Shown: positions 6,736 to 15,653 of the stretch, piece by piece | Layout of the letters: every line of letters begins with the position of its first letter | Numbering within the stretch: the first letter of the stretch is position 1 | Assembly (NCBI GenBank): GCA_044507605.1 | Contig: JBIQJI010000032.1 | Location: 1 to 64,000 of the forward strand | Source: Thermopolyspora sp044507605 | GTDB lineage: Bacteria > Actinomycetota > Actinomycetes > Streptosporangiales > Streptosporangiaceae | DNA length: 64,000 nucleotides | Direction of reading: 5' to 3' | Position numbers and translations under genes: made by a program | Notes under the pieces: model-generated | Seen by the model: only the letters and a program-made list of their open reading frames with translations | What the model was told of the DNA's origin: nothing | Database searches by the model: none

Positions 6736-7842
6736 ATGCGCCGACCCAGGGTGAAACCGGAACACGCGCCGTACCGGACCGTGGGGGGACAGGTGCGCAT
6801 CGGCGGCGGCCTGTACGGCATCGGCGCAGAGATCGAGGATCCCGACGGGTGGGTGTGGACGCTCGTCCGCGTCGCCGACGGCACCCGCGACCGCGCGCGG
6901 ATCGTCGCCGACGTGTGCGCCGCCCACCCCGGCCTGCCGGAAGAGGAGGCCGAGGACGCGCTGGCCCAGCTCATCGACGCCGGCCACATGGAAGACGCCG
7001 CCGCCCCACCGCCGGGCGACCTCAGCGACCGCGAACGGGACCGGTACGCCCGCAGCCTCCAGTACTACCGGTGGACCGACCAGACCCCCAGGTCCAGCCC
7101 TTGGGACGCGCAGCGGGCGCTCAAAAGCGCGCGGGTGGCCCTGGTCGGCCTGGGCGGTGCCGGCGGCGCGGCGGCCCTCGCCCTCGCCGCCTGCGGGGTC
7201 GGCCGCCTGCACTGCGTCGACGCCGACGACGTCGAACTGTCGAACCTCAACCGGCAGACCCTCTACACCGAAGACGACATCGGCACCCCCAAGGTGGACG
7301 CCGCTCTGACCCGGCTCCGCCGCCTCAACTCCGACATCACGGTCACCGGCGAGCGACGCTGGATCGGCTCCCAGGCCGACTTCGCGGCCCTGCTCCCCGG
7401 TCATGACCTGCTGGTGGTCTGCGCCGACCGCCCCGCGCCCATCCGCGTGTGGGCCAACCGGGCCTGCCTCGCCGCCGGCACCCCCTGGATCGACGGCGGC
7501 TACCACGGCGCCCTGATCACCGCCGGGGCGTACGCGCCCGGCCGGGGCCCCTGCTGGGAGTGCCTTCGCGCCACCGAGAACGCCCGGGTCAGCCTGCCCG
7601 TGGCGAACGGCGAAGACCTCGCCAAGGCCCTGCCCCGAGCCCCCGGCCATCCCGTCACGGCGGTCACCGCCGGCCTGTCCGGCCACCTGATCGCCCACCT
7701 CGCGATCGCCCTGCTCACCGGCACCGCCCCCATCACCCCCGGCACGGTCTACGGCATCAACCTGATGACCCCAGGCGATCCCCTCATCGTCCACCACCCC
7801 CGCCGCCCCGACTGCCCCGCCTGCGCCCCGGCGGCCGGCTGA
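6736..7842 (+). CDS. E1-like ThiF-family adenylyltransferase with N-terminal RRE/PqqD-like domain
   Basis: From ATG 6736 (GAAGGA at 6724-6729) a 368-residue protein. Residues ~10-85 look like a winged RRE/PqqD-type peptide-recognition domain (GGGLYGIG...WVWTLVRVADGTRDRARIV). Then comes the E1 fold: nucleotide loop GLGGAGG near 140, SNLNRQTLYTEDDIG near 170, DGGYHG near 255, and a zinc site from CWEC plus CPAC at the C-terminus. E1-like enzymes adenylate a carboxylate, either a peptide C-terminus (MccB) or a side chain for cross-linking (PaaA). The RRE and the peptide gene 98 bases upstream make it the probable modifying enzyme of a RiPP. No YcaO, radical SAM or lanthionine enzyme is nearby, so the chemistry would rest on this enzyme alone. 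Confidence 0.82.
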   Translation: MRRPRVKPEHAPYRTVGGQVRIGGGLYGIGAEIEDPDGWVWTLVRVADGTRDRARIVADVCAAHPGLPEEEAEDALAQLIDAGHMEDAAAPPPGDLSDRERDRYARSLQYYRWTDQTPRSSPWDAQRALKSARVALVGLGGAGGAAALALAACGVGRLHCVDADDVELSNLNRQTLYTEDDIGTPKVDAALTRLRRLNSDITVTGERRWIGSQADFAALLPGHDLLVVCADRPAPIRVWANRACLAAGTPWIDGGYHGALITAGAYAPGRGPCWECLRATENARVSLPVANGEDLAKALPRAPGHPVTAVTAGLSGHLIAHLAIALLTGTAPITPGTVYGINLMTPGDPLIVHHPRRPDCPACAPAAG

Positions 7843-7874
7843 TTTTGTCGGAAGGGATCTTTATCGTTCGCGGC

Positions 7875-9260
7875 ATGACAAGCGCGACGCAGGCGTATTC
7901 GTATATCGCGCCCTCCGCCATGGTGGGCGATCGGCTGGGGCTCGCCACCTCCGGGGGGCGCACCGTGCGGGGGCTGGTGGACCATCCCCGCTTCTTCAGC
8001 GGGGTGATCACCCAAGCCGCCCCGGCTGCGCGGGCCCTGCTGGGGCTCGCCGACGTGGCCATGACGCGCTACCACCAGCCGGGCGCCGGGGGAAGCTCGT
8101 TGAGCCGCGACCCGGTGGTCACCTGTGACGGCGAACGGCTGCGGCTGGAGTCGTTCTCCGCCTGCGGCGGCGTCTACGCGCGGCTCGACCTGCTGGGCGG
8201 GGCGCTCGACGGCGAGGTGTTCGACCGCGGCACGACCAACGTCGACGTCAACGGGCCGCTGCGCGAGTCCCTGGCCCGTGTCGGCGGGCGCGACCCGCTG
8301 CACCTCGGGGTGGGGGCCGACGAGCTGGCCGTCACCACGCTCGACGGCGCGGTCGTCGAGAAGAAGGTGCCGCTGCCCGAGCGGTGGCTGCGCGGGTTCG
8401 CCGAGGTGCAGGTGATCGCGGCGCGGTTCGACCTGCGGGCCGAGCTCGCCGGCATGGCGGCCGTGCGGTTCCTGCGCGGCCTGCCCAAGCGGGCCAGGCA
8501 GACCGTGTGGGTGGCCGCCGACGCCCGGGACGGGCTGCGCGAGGTGGGCGCGTCGGCACCGGGAGCGGTCTGCCTGGCCGGAGTCGGGCGGCTGGCCACA
8601 CTGCATCCGCTGCTCCGCCACGCCAACCGGCTCCGCGTCTACGGCCCGGCCCCGACCGGCCAGGTGGCGTCGAGCGCGTGGGAGCTGGAGCTGCCGGGCA
8701 TGCGCTACACCCTGGTGCTGTCGCCCGAGACGTGGCGCGGCTTCTCCGGCGAGGGCGCGGTGCTCGACGACCTGTCGGGAGACGACGCCGAAGCCGACGC
8801 CGACACGATCGGCGCCCTGCTCGACTTCGAGCCCGCCGTCGAGGCCGGCCGCCTCGCCGACCGCACCGGGCTGACCCTCGACCGGGTCCGGGCCGCCCTC
8901 ACCCGCCTCGGCATGGCCGGGCGGGTCGGCTACGACCTGGCCGAGGCCGGTCACTTCCACCGCGAACTGCCGTACGACCGTGAACACGTCGATACCCTCA
9001 ACCCCCGCCTCACCGCGGCCCGCGCCCTGATCGCCGCCGGCGCGGTGCGCCTCGCCGGCCCCGACCAGGCGCACGTGACCACCGGCGGCGGCGTACGCGA
9101 GGTGGCCATCACCGCCGGCTCGTGCACCTGCGAATGGTGGTGGGACCATCGCGGCTCCCGCGGCCCCTGCAAACACGTCATCGCCGCCCGCATGGCCGCC
9201 CGCCGCCGCCCGGCACAGGCGGCAGACTCCCAGACCACCCCGGCCCCCAAACCCGTCTGA
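7875..9260 (+). CDS. SWIM zinc-finger family protein
   Basis: From ATG 7875 a 461-residue protein starting near the characteristic AYSYIAPSAM and LATSGG. The C-terminal SWIM zinc motif is plain: CTCEWWWDHRGSRGPCKHVIAAR near residue 420, that is CxC...CxH. SWIM domains bind DNA or protein, but this bacterial family is functionally undefined. It begins 33 bases after the ThiF gene, so it may be read from the same transcript, yet SWIM/DUF6493 pairs occur widely without RiPP genes and I treat it as a separate unit with the following gene. Confidence 0.85.
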   Translation: MTSATQAYSYIAPSAMVGDRLGLATSGGRTVRGLVDHPRFFSGVITQAAPAARALLGLADVAMTRYHQPGAGGSSLSRDPVVTCDGERLRLESFSACGGVYARLDLLGGALDGEVFDRGTTNVDVNGPLRESLARVGGRDPLHLGVGADELAVTTLDGAVVEKKVPLPERWLRGFAEVQVIAARFDLRAELAGMAAVRFLRGLPKRARQTVWVAADARDGLREVGASAPGAVCLAGVGRLATLHPLLRHANRLRVYGPAPTGQVASSAWELELPGMRYTLVLSPETWRGFSGEGAVLDDLSGDDAEADADTIGALLDFEPAVEAGRLADRTGLTLDRVRAALTRLGMAGRVGYDLAEAGHFHRELPYDREHVDTLNPRLTAARALIAAGAVRLAGPDQAHVTTGGGVREVAITAGSCTCEWWWDHRGSRGPCKHVIAARMAARRRPAQAADSQTTPAPKPV

Positions 9261-9526
9261 CGCGCCACGCCGGCGTGCGGCCGTCCAGATCGAGCTCGGC
9301 CTCGCCGCGGGCGTCCGCGCCCGGACCACGTGGCCGTCGCCGTGCCGATCACCCGCACATCGGCTGTGGGAAGGTCGCCGCCTCGCCCACAGGTGGCTCG
9401 CCCACAGGTGGCCACAGGTAGATCGTCGACCGGCGCCGACTCGGACGATCGCGGCGGGCCTACCGCTGCCCCTGGCGTCCCGCCGTTCCCATCACCCGCG
9501 ATCGGTTCACCCCCTAAGGACCCCTG

Positions 9527-12500
9527 ATGATCACAATCTCCAGCGAGATCCGCGGCTTCGTCGACACCGGCGACGTCAACGGGCTCGTCGACTGGCTGCT
9601 CGCGCTCGATGACGCCGAGCGCAAGCAGATCGCGGCCACGTTGCCCGACCTGACCGACGCCTTCCGGACGTACGCCGAGGTCCGGGACCGTGAGTTCTGG
9701 CAGGAGCAGGAGCGGCTGCGCCGGCGAGGCGTCGCCGACCCGGATCCGTGGGCGCGGCATGCGCGGCGGGGCTGGCAGCAGTGGCCCGTCATGACGCTGC
9801 TGATCGGCGCCGGCACGCTGAGCGCCGTCACCGGCGTCGTGTCCTGGGTGATGAGGCGGGACCTGCGGGACGTCCCCCGCTGGGCGTTCGGTGGAGAGGA
9901 TTGCACGCCGTTCGTCCGGCTCCTGGCCCGCCGGTCACCGGAGTGGCAGGCCGACCTGACCGCCCGGCTGGCGACCAGGATCCGGCGGCCCGATGACGGC
10001 GTGGCGCGGTTGGCGCTCGCGATGCTGCGGCACACCGCGGCCGAGCCGCCCGAACACGACCCGCTGGTGGTGGCCTGGGCATCGATGTCGGAGGGACCGA
10101 GCCCGACCCCCTGCTACCGGTGCTGTTGCCGAGGATCTTCACGGCCGAAGGGGTCGGCCGGGCGTTGCGGTTCGCGTCGTTCGACCGGCCGTTCTCCTGG
10201 ATGCGGGCCCTGCGCGCCTCGATCGGGCAGGGGACCGACCGGGACCGGTTGCTCGACGGCTGCGTACGCAGGTTCCTGCGCGGCGGCACGACCGAGGACC
10301 TGCGCTTCTTCGTTCACCTGCACGACCTGATCGCCCCATCCGAGGCCGAGGCGGCCGCCCATCGCCGTGACTACCTGCGGCTGCTGCCCAGCGCGCCCGC
10401 CCAGGTCGCCGACCTGGCGTTACGGCAGGTGCGCCGCCTGGACGGGCACGAGCCCGACGACCTGATCGAGGCCGTCGACGGGCTGCTCTTCCGCGCCGAG
10501 GCCGCCCCCGTCAAGGCCGCCCTGACCTGGCTCGACGAGATCGTCCGGCGAACCCCCGAGCTGGCCGACGACCTGGCCCCCGCGCTCGCGACGGCCTTCC
10601 AGCACACCTCCCACGCCGTGCGCGACCGTGCCGCCCGGCTCGCGGTCAAGCACGCCGAGCGGTTCGGCCCCTTGGGCGCGGAGGCGATCCGCGAGGCCGT
10701 CCCGCTGCTGCCGCCCGGCCTCGGGGCGCTGGTGGCCGCGGCCTTCGGCGGTGAGCCCGCCATCGAGGCCGAGCCGCCGTTCACTCCGCTCCCGCTTCCC
10801 GCGCCTACTCCCATTCCGGCGTTTCCGGCGGTCCCGTCGACCCCGGCCGAGATGGCGGACCTGAGCGGCAGGGCCGGAGACGCACCGGAGGGCGAACGCT
10901 GGCTCGCCGGCTTCGTGCGGTTGGTCACCCTCGACCGGCAAGGGCTGCGTCACGTGCTCAGGCAGAAGTCCGGCTTCGGCCATCCCGAACTGTTCGGAAA
11001 GCGCCGATGGCACTACGTGGACCACTGGCGGGCGGCGCTGGCGATGGAGCTGATCACCCCCGGCTGCGATCCCGGACCTCCGTTCGTCCAGCGGTACGAC
11101 GAGGGTGAGTCGCGCGCGTTCAGGGTGTGGATCCTGCCCGATGAGCCCGATGAGCCCGATAAGCATGCGGCGCGCGACGAGGCCGTCGACGCCGAGCCGT
11201 ACGAGACGCCGGCACCCGGGTCCCGCGATCGGGTGACGGAGCAGGTCATGGATGACGATGACCAGCGGTCCGGCGAGCAGCGACCCCTGTTCGCCTCCAC
11301 CCTGACCCTGTCGGCAACGGTGGACACGGACCCGCAGGACGGCGAACACGACCTCGACGCTGCCGTGGGAGAGGCCCCGGCCAAGCGGGGCCGCGTGTAC
11401 GCCGGCGTCTCGAACCATCCCGTCGTTTCCGAGCCGCCGCGCGAGGCGCCTCGTGACCGGCTGCCCGACCGGAGAGAAGTGTCCGGGCCGTCCCTCTTCG
11501 TGCTGCGCAGGTGGGCCGAGGTGCTGGCCGCGCTCAAGGCCGGTGAGCTGCCGCCGGTCCTGCTGGCGACTCCGACCGCCGCGAACGGCACACTGGACCC
11601 TGACGTCCTCGTCGCCCGGCTGGCGGAGTGCGAGGCGGCGGGCAGAGAACCCCTGCCGGTGGACCTGGCGCAGGCACTGCTGCGCCTGCCGCGCGGCACC
11701 CACCCCGAGGCGGCGGCCAAGGCGGCCCGGCTCACCTCACAGGCGGCGCGCACCACGGCCGAATGGCTGACCTCGGGCGGCCTGACCGACCCGGAGACAG
11801 GCGTCCGCTGGGCGTACTTCGATGACGGCGGGAAGCATTACTACGACGAACGCCCCGCCCGGCACGTCGCCGAGGTGCGGCTGGACCCGGTGCTCAGGGC
11901 GTGGCCGACCGGGCACGACCTGATCGACGAACTTCTGATCGAGCCGAGGGGCTGGCGCCACGACGAGGACGAAGGCTGCATGAACTGGTGGCCGGCGGTC
12001 CTCCCCTCGCACCGCGACGTCGTGGCCGTCAACCTGCTGCCCCACCTCCTGTACGAGTGGAACCGCCGCGGCGTGGGCCCCCACGACGCGCGGGCCCTCA
12101 CCATGGCCGACGGCCCGGCCGGCGCGGCGACCGCGCTCGTCCTCGCGTGCTTCCTCGCCCGGCCCGACGCGACCGAGGGCGTGAGCCTCTTCGCCGAGAT
12201 GGCGGCGCGCGGCGGCCTGCCCGCACTGGAGATCGGCCGGCAACTCGGCCTCCTGATCCGCTGCTTCGGCAGCAAGCAGCAGCACGTCATGGCCGCCCTC
12301 GACGCCGCGGCCCGCGCCGGCGCCCACCCCGAGGTCTGGCAGGTGCTGCGCGCACTGCTGTCCAGCCTGCTCCCCGCAGCGGGCGAGCGACCTCGTACGG
12401 GCCTGGCCGACCTCGTCGAGTTCGCCGTCACGGTCGCCGACTGGGCGGCCGCCTGCGGCGAAATCCCCGAGGTCGCGGCGGTCGCCGCCCGCAACAGCAC

Positions 12501-12555
12501 CAGCCACCTCACCGCCCAATGCCGCCGCCTCCACGACCTCCTGACCAGGCCCTGA
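9527..12555 (+). pseudogene. DUF6493-family gene interrupted by one frameshift
   Basis: ATG 9527 follows AAGGA. Frame 2 encodes ITISSEIRGFVDTGDVNGLVDWLLALDDAERK and runs as a helical repeat protein until about 10095. The correct continuation then moves to frame 1 (TEPDPLLPVLLPRIF...) and runs to 12555. Restoring one G in GAGGGACC near 10093 rejoins the frames, giving about 1,009 residues. The C-terminal half has W-rich helical repeats, and an acidic linker with DEPDEPDK lies near 11140-11165. DUF6493 proteins commonly follow SWIM proteins; function unknown. A true lesion or a base-call error in a G run are equally possible. Either part could still be translated alone; a GTG at 10120 opens the long second part. 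Confidence 0.75.
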
Positions 12556-12592
12556 CCCGCCGCCGAGGCCGAAGACCAAGGGACGAGCTCTC

Positions 12593-12664
12593 CGTCCGCC
12601 CGGTCACTCGTCCGCCCGATCACTCGCCCGCCCGGTCACTCGCCCGCACGGCCGGTCACTCGCC
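12593..12664. repeat. 16-bp tandem repeat at a convergent gene end
   Basis: About four copies of CCCGGTCACTCGYCCG-like units lie between the DUF6493 gene and the AraC gene; the last copy covers the AraC stop codon. No gene is present in the array. Confidence 0.6.
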
Positions 12665-13480
12665 GGCGTCCCGGTACGCGCCGGGCGTGATCCCGTACGT
12701 GCGGACGAACCAGCGGGTCAGGTGGCTCTGGTCGGCGAACCCGGTGCGGGTGGCGGCCTCGGCGATCGACGCGCCACCGGCGATGAGGCGGCGGGCGGCC
12801 CGCAGGCGGAGCTGGCGCTGGTAGTCGCTCGGGGCCATGCCGTAGACGGAGCGGAACGCCCGGTAGACCGCGAAACGGCTGCGGCCCGTGGCGTCGGCGA
12901 GCGTCTCGGCGTTCAGGTCCAGAGGGTAGGCGTCGTGCAGCAGATCACGGGCCTGGCGGGCGATGAGCCGCGCCGGCCCGCGCGGCCCGGCGGCCTGCCC
13001 CGGCGGTCGCGTCGCCGCGCGCCGGATCATCGCCAGCACCACCTCGTCGAGCAACTCGTCCCGCCGCAGGGCGGTCGCGTGGCCGAGAAGCGCCGAGTGG
13101 AGGCGGCGCAGACCGTCGGCCAGCACCGGGTCGTGCACGACCGGCTCGGCGAACAGCGGCAGGCCCGCCCGCCGGGCTCCCGCCGCGCCGAGCGAGCCGA
13201 GCACCAGTTCCGGCCCGATGTGCACCATGCGGTAGGTGAAGCCGAGGCGGTCGACGGGGTGCCCGTCGTGCGGCTCGTCCGGATTGAAGGCGATCACCCG
13301 GCCCGGCGCGCTGGTGTGGCCGGCGCCCCGGCACGTGAACGCCTGCAGCCCGGCGTCGGTCACCCCGAACGAGTACGTGTCGTGGCTGTGCCGATGGTAG
13401 ACGTGCCGCTCGAAATGGGCGTGCATCGCCTCCAAGGGCCGGTCAGGACTGCGCCAGTACCGAGACCATTCCTGTGCCAT
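12656..13480 (-). CDS. AraC-family transcriptional regulator
   Basis: From ATG 13480 a 274-residue regulator with an N-terminal cupin (HRHSHDTYSFGVTDAG...FNPDEPHDGH) and two C-terminal HTH units: LNAETLADATGRSRFAVYRAFRSVYGMAPSDY and SIAEAATRTGFADQSHLTRWFVRTYGITPGAY. The cupin histidines are those expected for ligand binding. It is divergent from a DUF2000 gene with 64 bases between starts, an arrangement common for this regulator type, so it probably controls that gene and perhaps itself. The ligand is unknown. Confidence 0.88.
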   Translation of the reverse strand: MAQEWSRYWRSPDRPLEAMHAHFERHVYHRHSHDTYSFGVTDAGLQAFTCRGAGHTSAPGRVIAFNPDEPHDGHPVDRLGFTYRMVHIGPELVLGSLGAAGARRAGLPLFAEPVVHDPVLADGLRRLHSALLGHATALRRDELLDEVVLAMIRRAATRPPGQAAGPRGPARLIARQARDLLHDAYPLDLNAETLADATGRSRFAVYRAFRSVYGMAPSDYQRQLRLRAARRLIAGGASIAEAATRTGFADQSHLTRWFVRTYGITPGAYRDAGE

Positions 13481-13544
13481 GCCTCCAGTGTGCGCGCACG
13501 AGCGTTCAAGACCCGGCGTGCCCCGGCCGGGCAGGCTGCGAGGC

Positions 13545-13955
13545 GTGCGTTTCGATACCAAGATCGGCATTGTGGTCCGCGAGGACCTGGCCACATGGCA
13601 GAAGCTGAACGTCACCGCCTTCCTCGCGAGCGGCGTCGCAGGCGGCGCCCCCGACGTCATGGGCGAGCCGTACGCCGACGCCTCCGGCAACACCTACCTG
13701 CCGCTGTTCCGCCAGCCCGTCCTCGTGTACGCCGCCACGGCCGCGGCCCTCGCCACCGCCCACACCCGCGCCCTGTCCCGCGGCCTCGACCTGGCCCTCT
13801 ACACCGAGGACATGTTCAAAACCGGCCACGACGAAGACAACCGCGCCGTGGTCCGCGCCCACCCCGCGGAATCGCTGCCCCTCGTCGGCATCGCCGTCCA
13901 CGGCCCCCGAAACGCCGTCGACAAGACCCTCAAAGGCCTCCCCCTCCACCCCTGA
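13545..13955 (+). CDS. DUF2000 family protein
   Basis: GTG 13545 with GAGG just upstream starts a 136-residue protein reading RFDTKIGIVVREDLATWQKLNVTAFLASG, the DUF2000 opening. The fold is known to resemble peptidyl-tRNA hydrolase type II, but the family's activity is not established. It is divergent from the AraC regulator and followed by a strong hairpin at 14001-14031, so it is a single-gene transcript. Confidence 0.85.
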   Translation: MRFDTKIGIVVREDLATWQKLNVTAFLASGVAGGAPDVMGEPYADASGNTYLPLFRQPVLVYAATAAALATAHTRALSRGLDLALYTEDMFKTGHDEDNRAVVRAHPAESLPLVGIAVHGPRNAVDKTLKGLPLHP

Positions 13956-14000
13956 ACGGTCACCACGCCATCGTGCGGCGGTCCTGACGAAATGATCAAA

Positions 14001-14031
14001 GGGCGGCCACGGGCGACAGGCGTGGCCGCCC
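14001..14031 (+). terminator. Rho-independent style hairpin after DUF2000
   Basis: GGGCGGCCACG at 14001-14011 pairs perfectly with CGTGGCCGCCC at 14021-14031 around a 9-base loop. It begins 45 bases after the DUF2000 stop. There is no U tract. Confidence 0.7.
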
Positions 14032-14155
14032 CACGTCCGAGTCCCGCGCTCGATATGCTCGCGCACCTGTTGCCGTTCATCCCCCTGGAGTCACTTACCG
14101 GCGTGGGGGCATCTGCATGAGGTGTGATGTGAGGAGTCGTGAGAGGGTGAGAATC

Positions 14156-14611
14156 ATGGTGGATGCGGGCGCGGAACCTGGAGTATGCGGCGTCGGCTAC
14201 GAAGGATGCGATCTGGATGAGTTCATCCGGAGGCTGCTGCATGAGCAGGTGACGCTTCTGGTCGATGTGCGGCTCAATCCCATTTCACGTAAGCGGGGAT
14301 TCAGCAAGACGGCGCTGCGCACTGCACTGGCCGAAGCGGGTATCGAATACCAGCACATGCGAGAGTTGGGCAATCCCAAGTGGAACCGAGCGGGGTTCGG
14401 CGGAAGCCCCGCTGATCTCGCGATCGCCCGTGGTGTCTACGCCCGCTCGCTCGGCGACTCCGACGCCGCTGATCGCCTGGACAGTATCGCCCGCGCAGCC
14501 GACCGACTCCGCGTAGCCGTGATGTGCTTTGAAGCCGACGAGACACGATGTCATCGTGATCTTGTGCTGGCGGCCGTCCGTGAACGGCTCAGCTACGCGA
14601 TCCCGGCTTAG
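14156..14611 (+). CDS. DUF488 family protein
   Basis: From ATG 14156 (purine-rich GAGAGGGTGAGA upstream) a 151-residue protein. It shows the DUF488 pattern: VGYEGCDLDEFIRRL, LLVDVRLNPISRKRGFSKTAL, EYQHMRELGNP, and the late VAVMCFEADETRCHRDLV with conserved Cys and His. A longer frame begins at 14117 but lacks a better site. The gene overlaps tail-to-tail by 23 bases with the unknown gene on the minus strand. The function of DUF488 is unknown; the C..E..CHR residues suggest a hydrolase or metal site (inference). Confidence 0.85.
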   Translation: MVDAGAEPGVCGVGYEGCDLDEFIRRLLHEQVTLLVDVRLNPISRKRGFSKTALRTALAEAGIEYQHMRELGNPKWNRAGFGGSPADLAIARGVYARSLGDSDAADRLDSIARAADRLRVAVMCFEADETRCHRDLVLAAVRERLSYAIPA

Positions 14612-15449
14612 GCCGTTCGGGGTAGGCGACGCCCAGGACGATGAAACCACGGGGATGTGCCTGTTGGTTTCCTACATAGAAGATCGTGTCGCGCTTCGCA
14701 TCGCACATCATGTCCCAAAACTTGTTTTCGATGATCTGTCTGAGGTCGGTATCGGAGCAGTCCTGGAACCTTCGCTGTAGCGCGACGAGTTCCCAATCGT
14801 AGATGCCTTGACGATGCGTGCGACACGTCGGCGCGTGGCATCGGTAGCGATACCACGCCTTGAAGCGGGGGGCCTGCAGAGCCGTACGAGGCACCGAATC
14901 GAGAAGATCAAGTTGCCGAACGTATCGGTCGATCTTCGCCTGCTCCTCCGGAGTCCAGCCCGGATGGGGCTTGATCTCCAAGCCGATGATCTCTTTCGGG
15001 CGTATGGCGGCGAGCGACCGCGCTTTCGGCCCGCCACCAGCAGCTTCGATGAGATCGCACATGGACCCCTCGATGTGATCGTCGACATGGGACATCCGCC
15101 TGTCCCATCCCTTCACGTGTCCTTCTACTCGGAAACTGTCCGCCCTGGGCCGCCAACTCTCCATTCGAGGATCAGCGCTGTTCGGCTGCGCTTCGAGGCT
15201 GACGATGTCGTACTTGTGAAACTGATTGTCCCCATCGAGTGCGCGGAAATTGATGGGGTACAGCCGTATCCAGCCGGGCCTGTTGAGGTCGAGGTTGAGC
15301 GCTGCCACGCACACCGTCTCGCCGTACGTCTCCGATGGATTGGGTGCGGCCTTGACTGTGATCAGCAGGCGCAGGCGCTGGTACCTGGGATCCGTCGGCT
15401 TGAATTGGTGCGTTCCAAAATCAGGTCCGAAAAGAGAACGCTGCCCCAT
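14589..15449 (-). CDS. Unrecognised protein with Cys/His motif, convergent to DUF488
   Basis: ATG 15449 follows AAAGGA with 7-base spacing; 286 residues. Residues ~28-80 look like a small beta domain (LLITVKAAPNPSETYGETVCVAAL...WIRLYPINF). Near 205-225 is RCHAPTCRTHRQGIYDWE, a probable C-H-C-H zinc site, and near 250-275 is WDMMCDAKRDTIFYVGNQ. No signal peptide. A near-consensus promoter lies at 15513-15541. Its stop overlaps the DUF488 gene on the other strand, suggesting the two travel together. I do not recognise the family; the pairing is seen here only by position. Confidence 0.72.
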   Translation of the reverse strand: MGQRSLFGPDFGTHQFKPTDPRYQRLRLLITVKAAPNPSETYGETVCVAALNLDLNRPGWIRLYPINFRALDGDNQFHKYDIVSLEAQPNSADPRMESWRPRADSFRVEGHVKGWDRRMSHVDDHIEGSMCDLIEAAGGGPKARSLAAIRPKEIIGLEIKPHPGWTPEEQAKIDRYVRQLDLLDSVPRTALQAPRFKAWYRYRCHAPTCRTHRQGIYDWELVALQRRFQDCSDTDLRQIIENKFWDMMCDAKRDTIFYVGNQQAHPRGFIVLGVAYPERPKPGSRS

Positions 15450-15512
15450 CGAAAGTCCTTTATTTGTCCGCCCGTGTCGATGCTTGCACTGCGCCGAGCC
15501 TACCTTGATTCA

Positions 15513-15541
15513 CCTATAAAGTCGACGCGCGACCTTGTCAA
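15513..15541 (-). promoter_or_regulatory. Sigma-70-like promoter for the 14589-15449 gene
   Basis: On the minus strand TTGACA (15541-15536), a 17-base spacer, then TATAGG (15518-15513). The -35 is perfect consensus, rare in this GC-rich sequence. The expected start point is about 55 bases before the ATG at 15449. Confidence 0.72.
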
Positions 15542-15653
15542 AGATCCCACCTAATAGGGAAATGTCATATAGATTGCGCGTTATACGGCCATTGCCGGCT
15601 CGATACTCTGAGACCGACGGAGGAAGTGATGGGAATGCACCCGTCGCGGCCCG

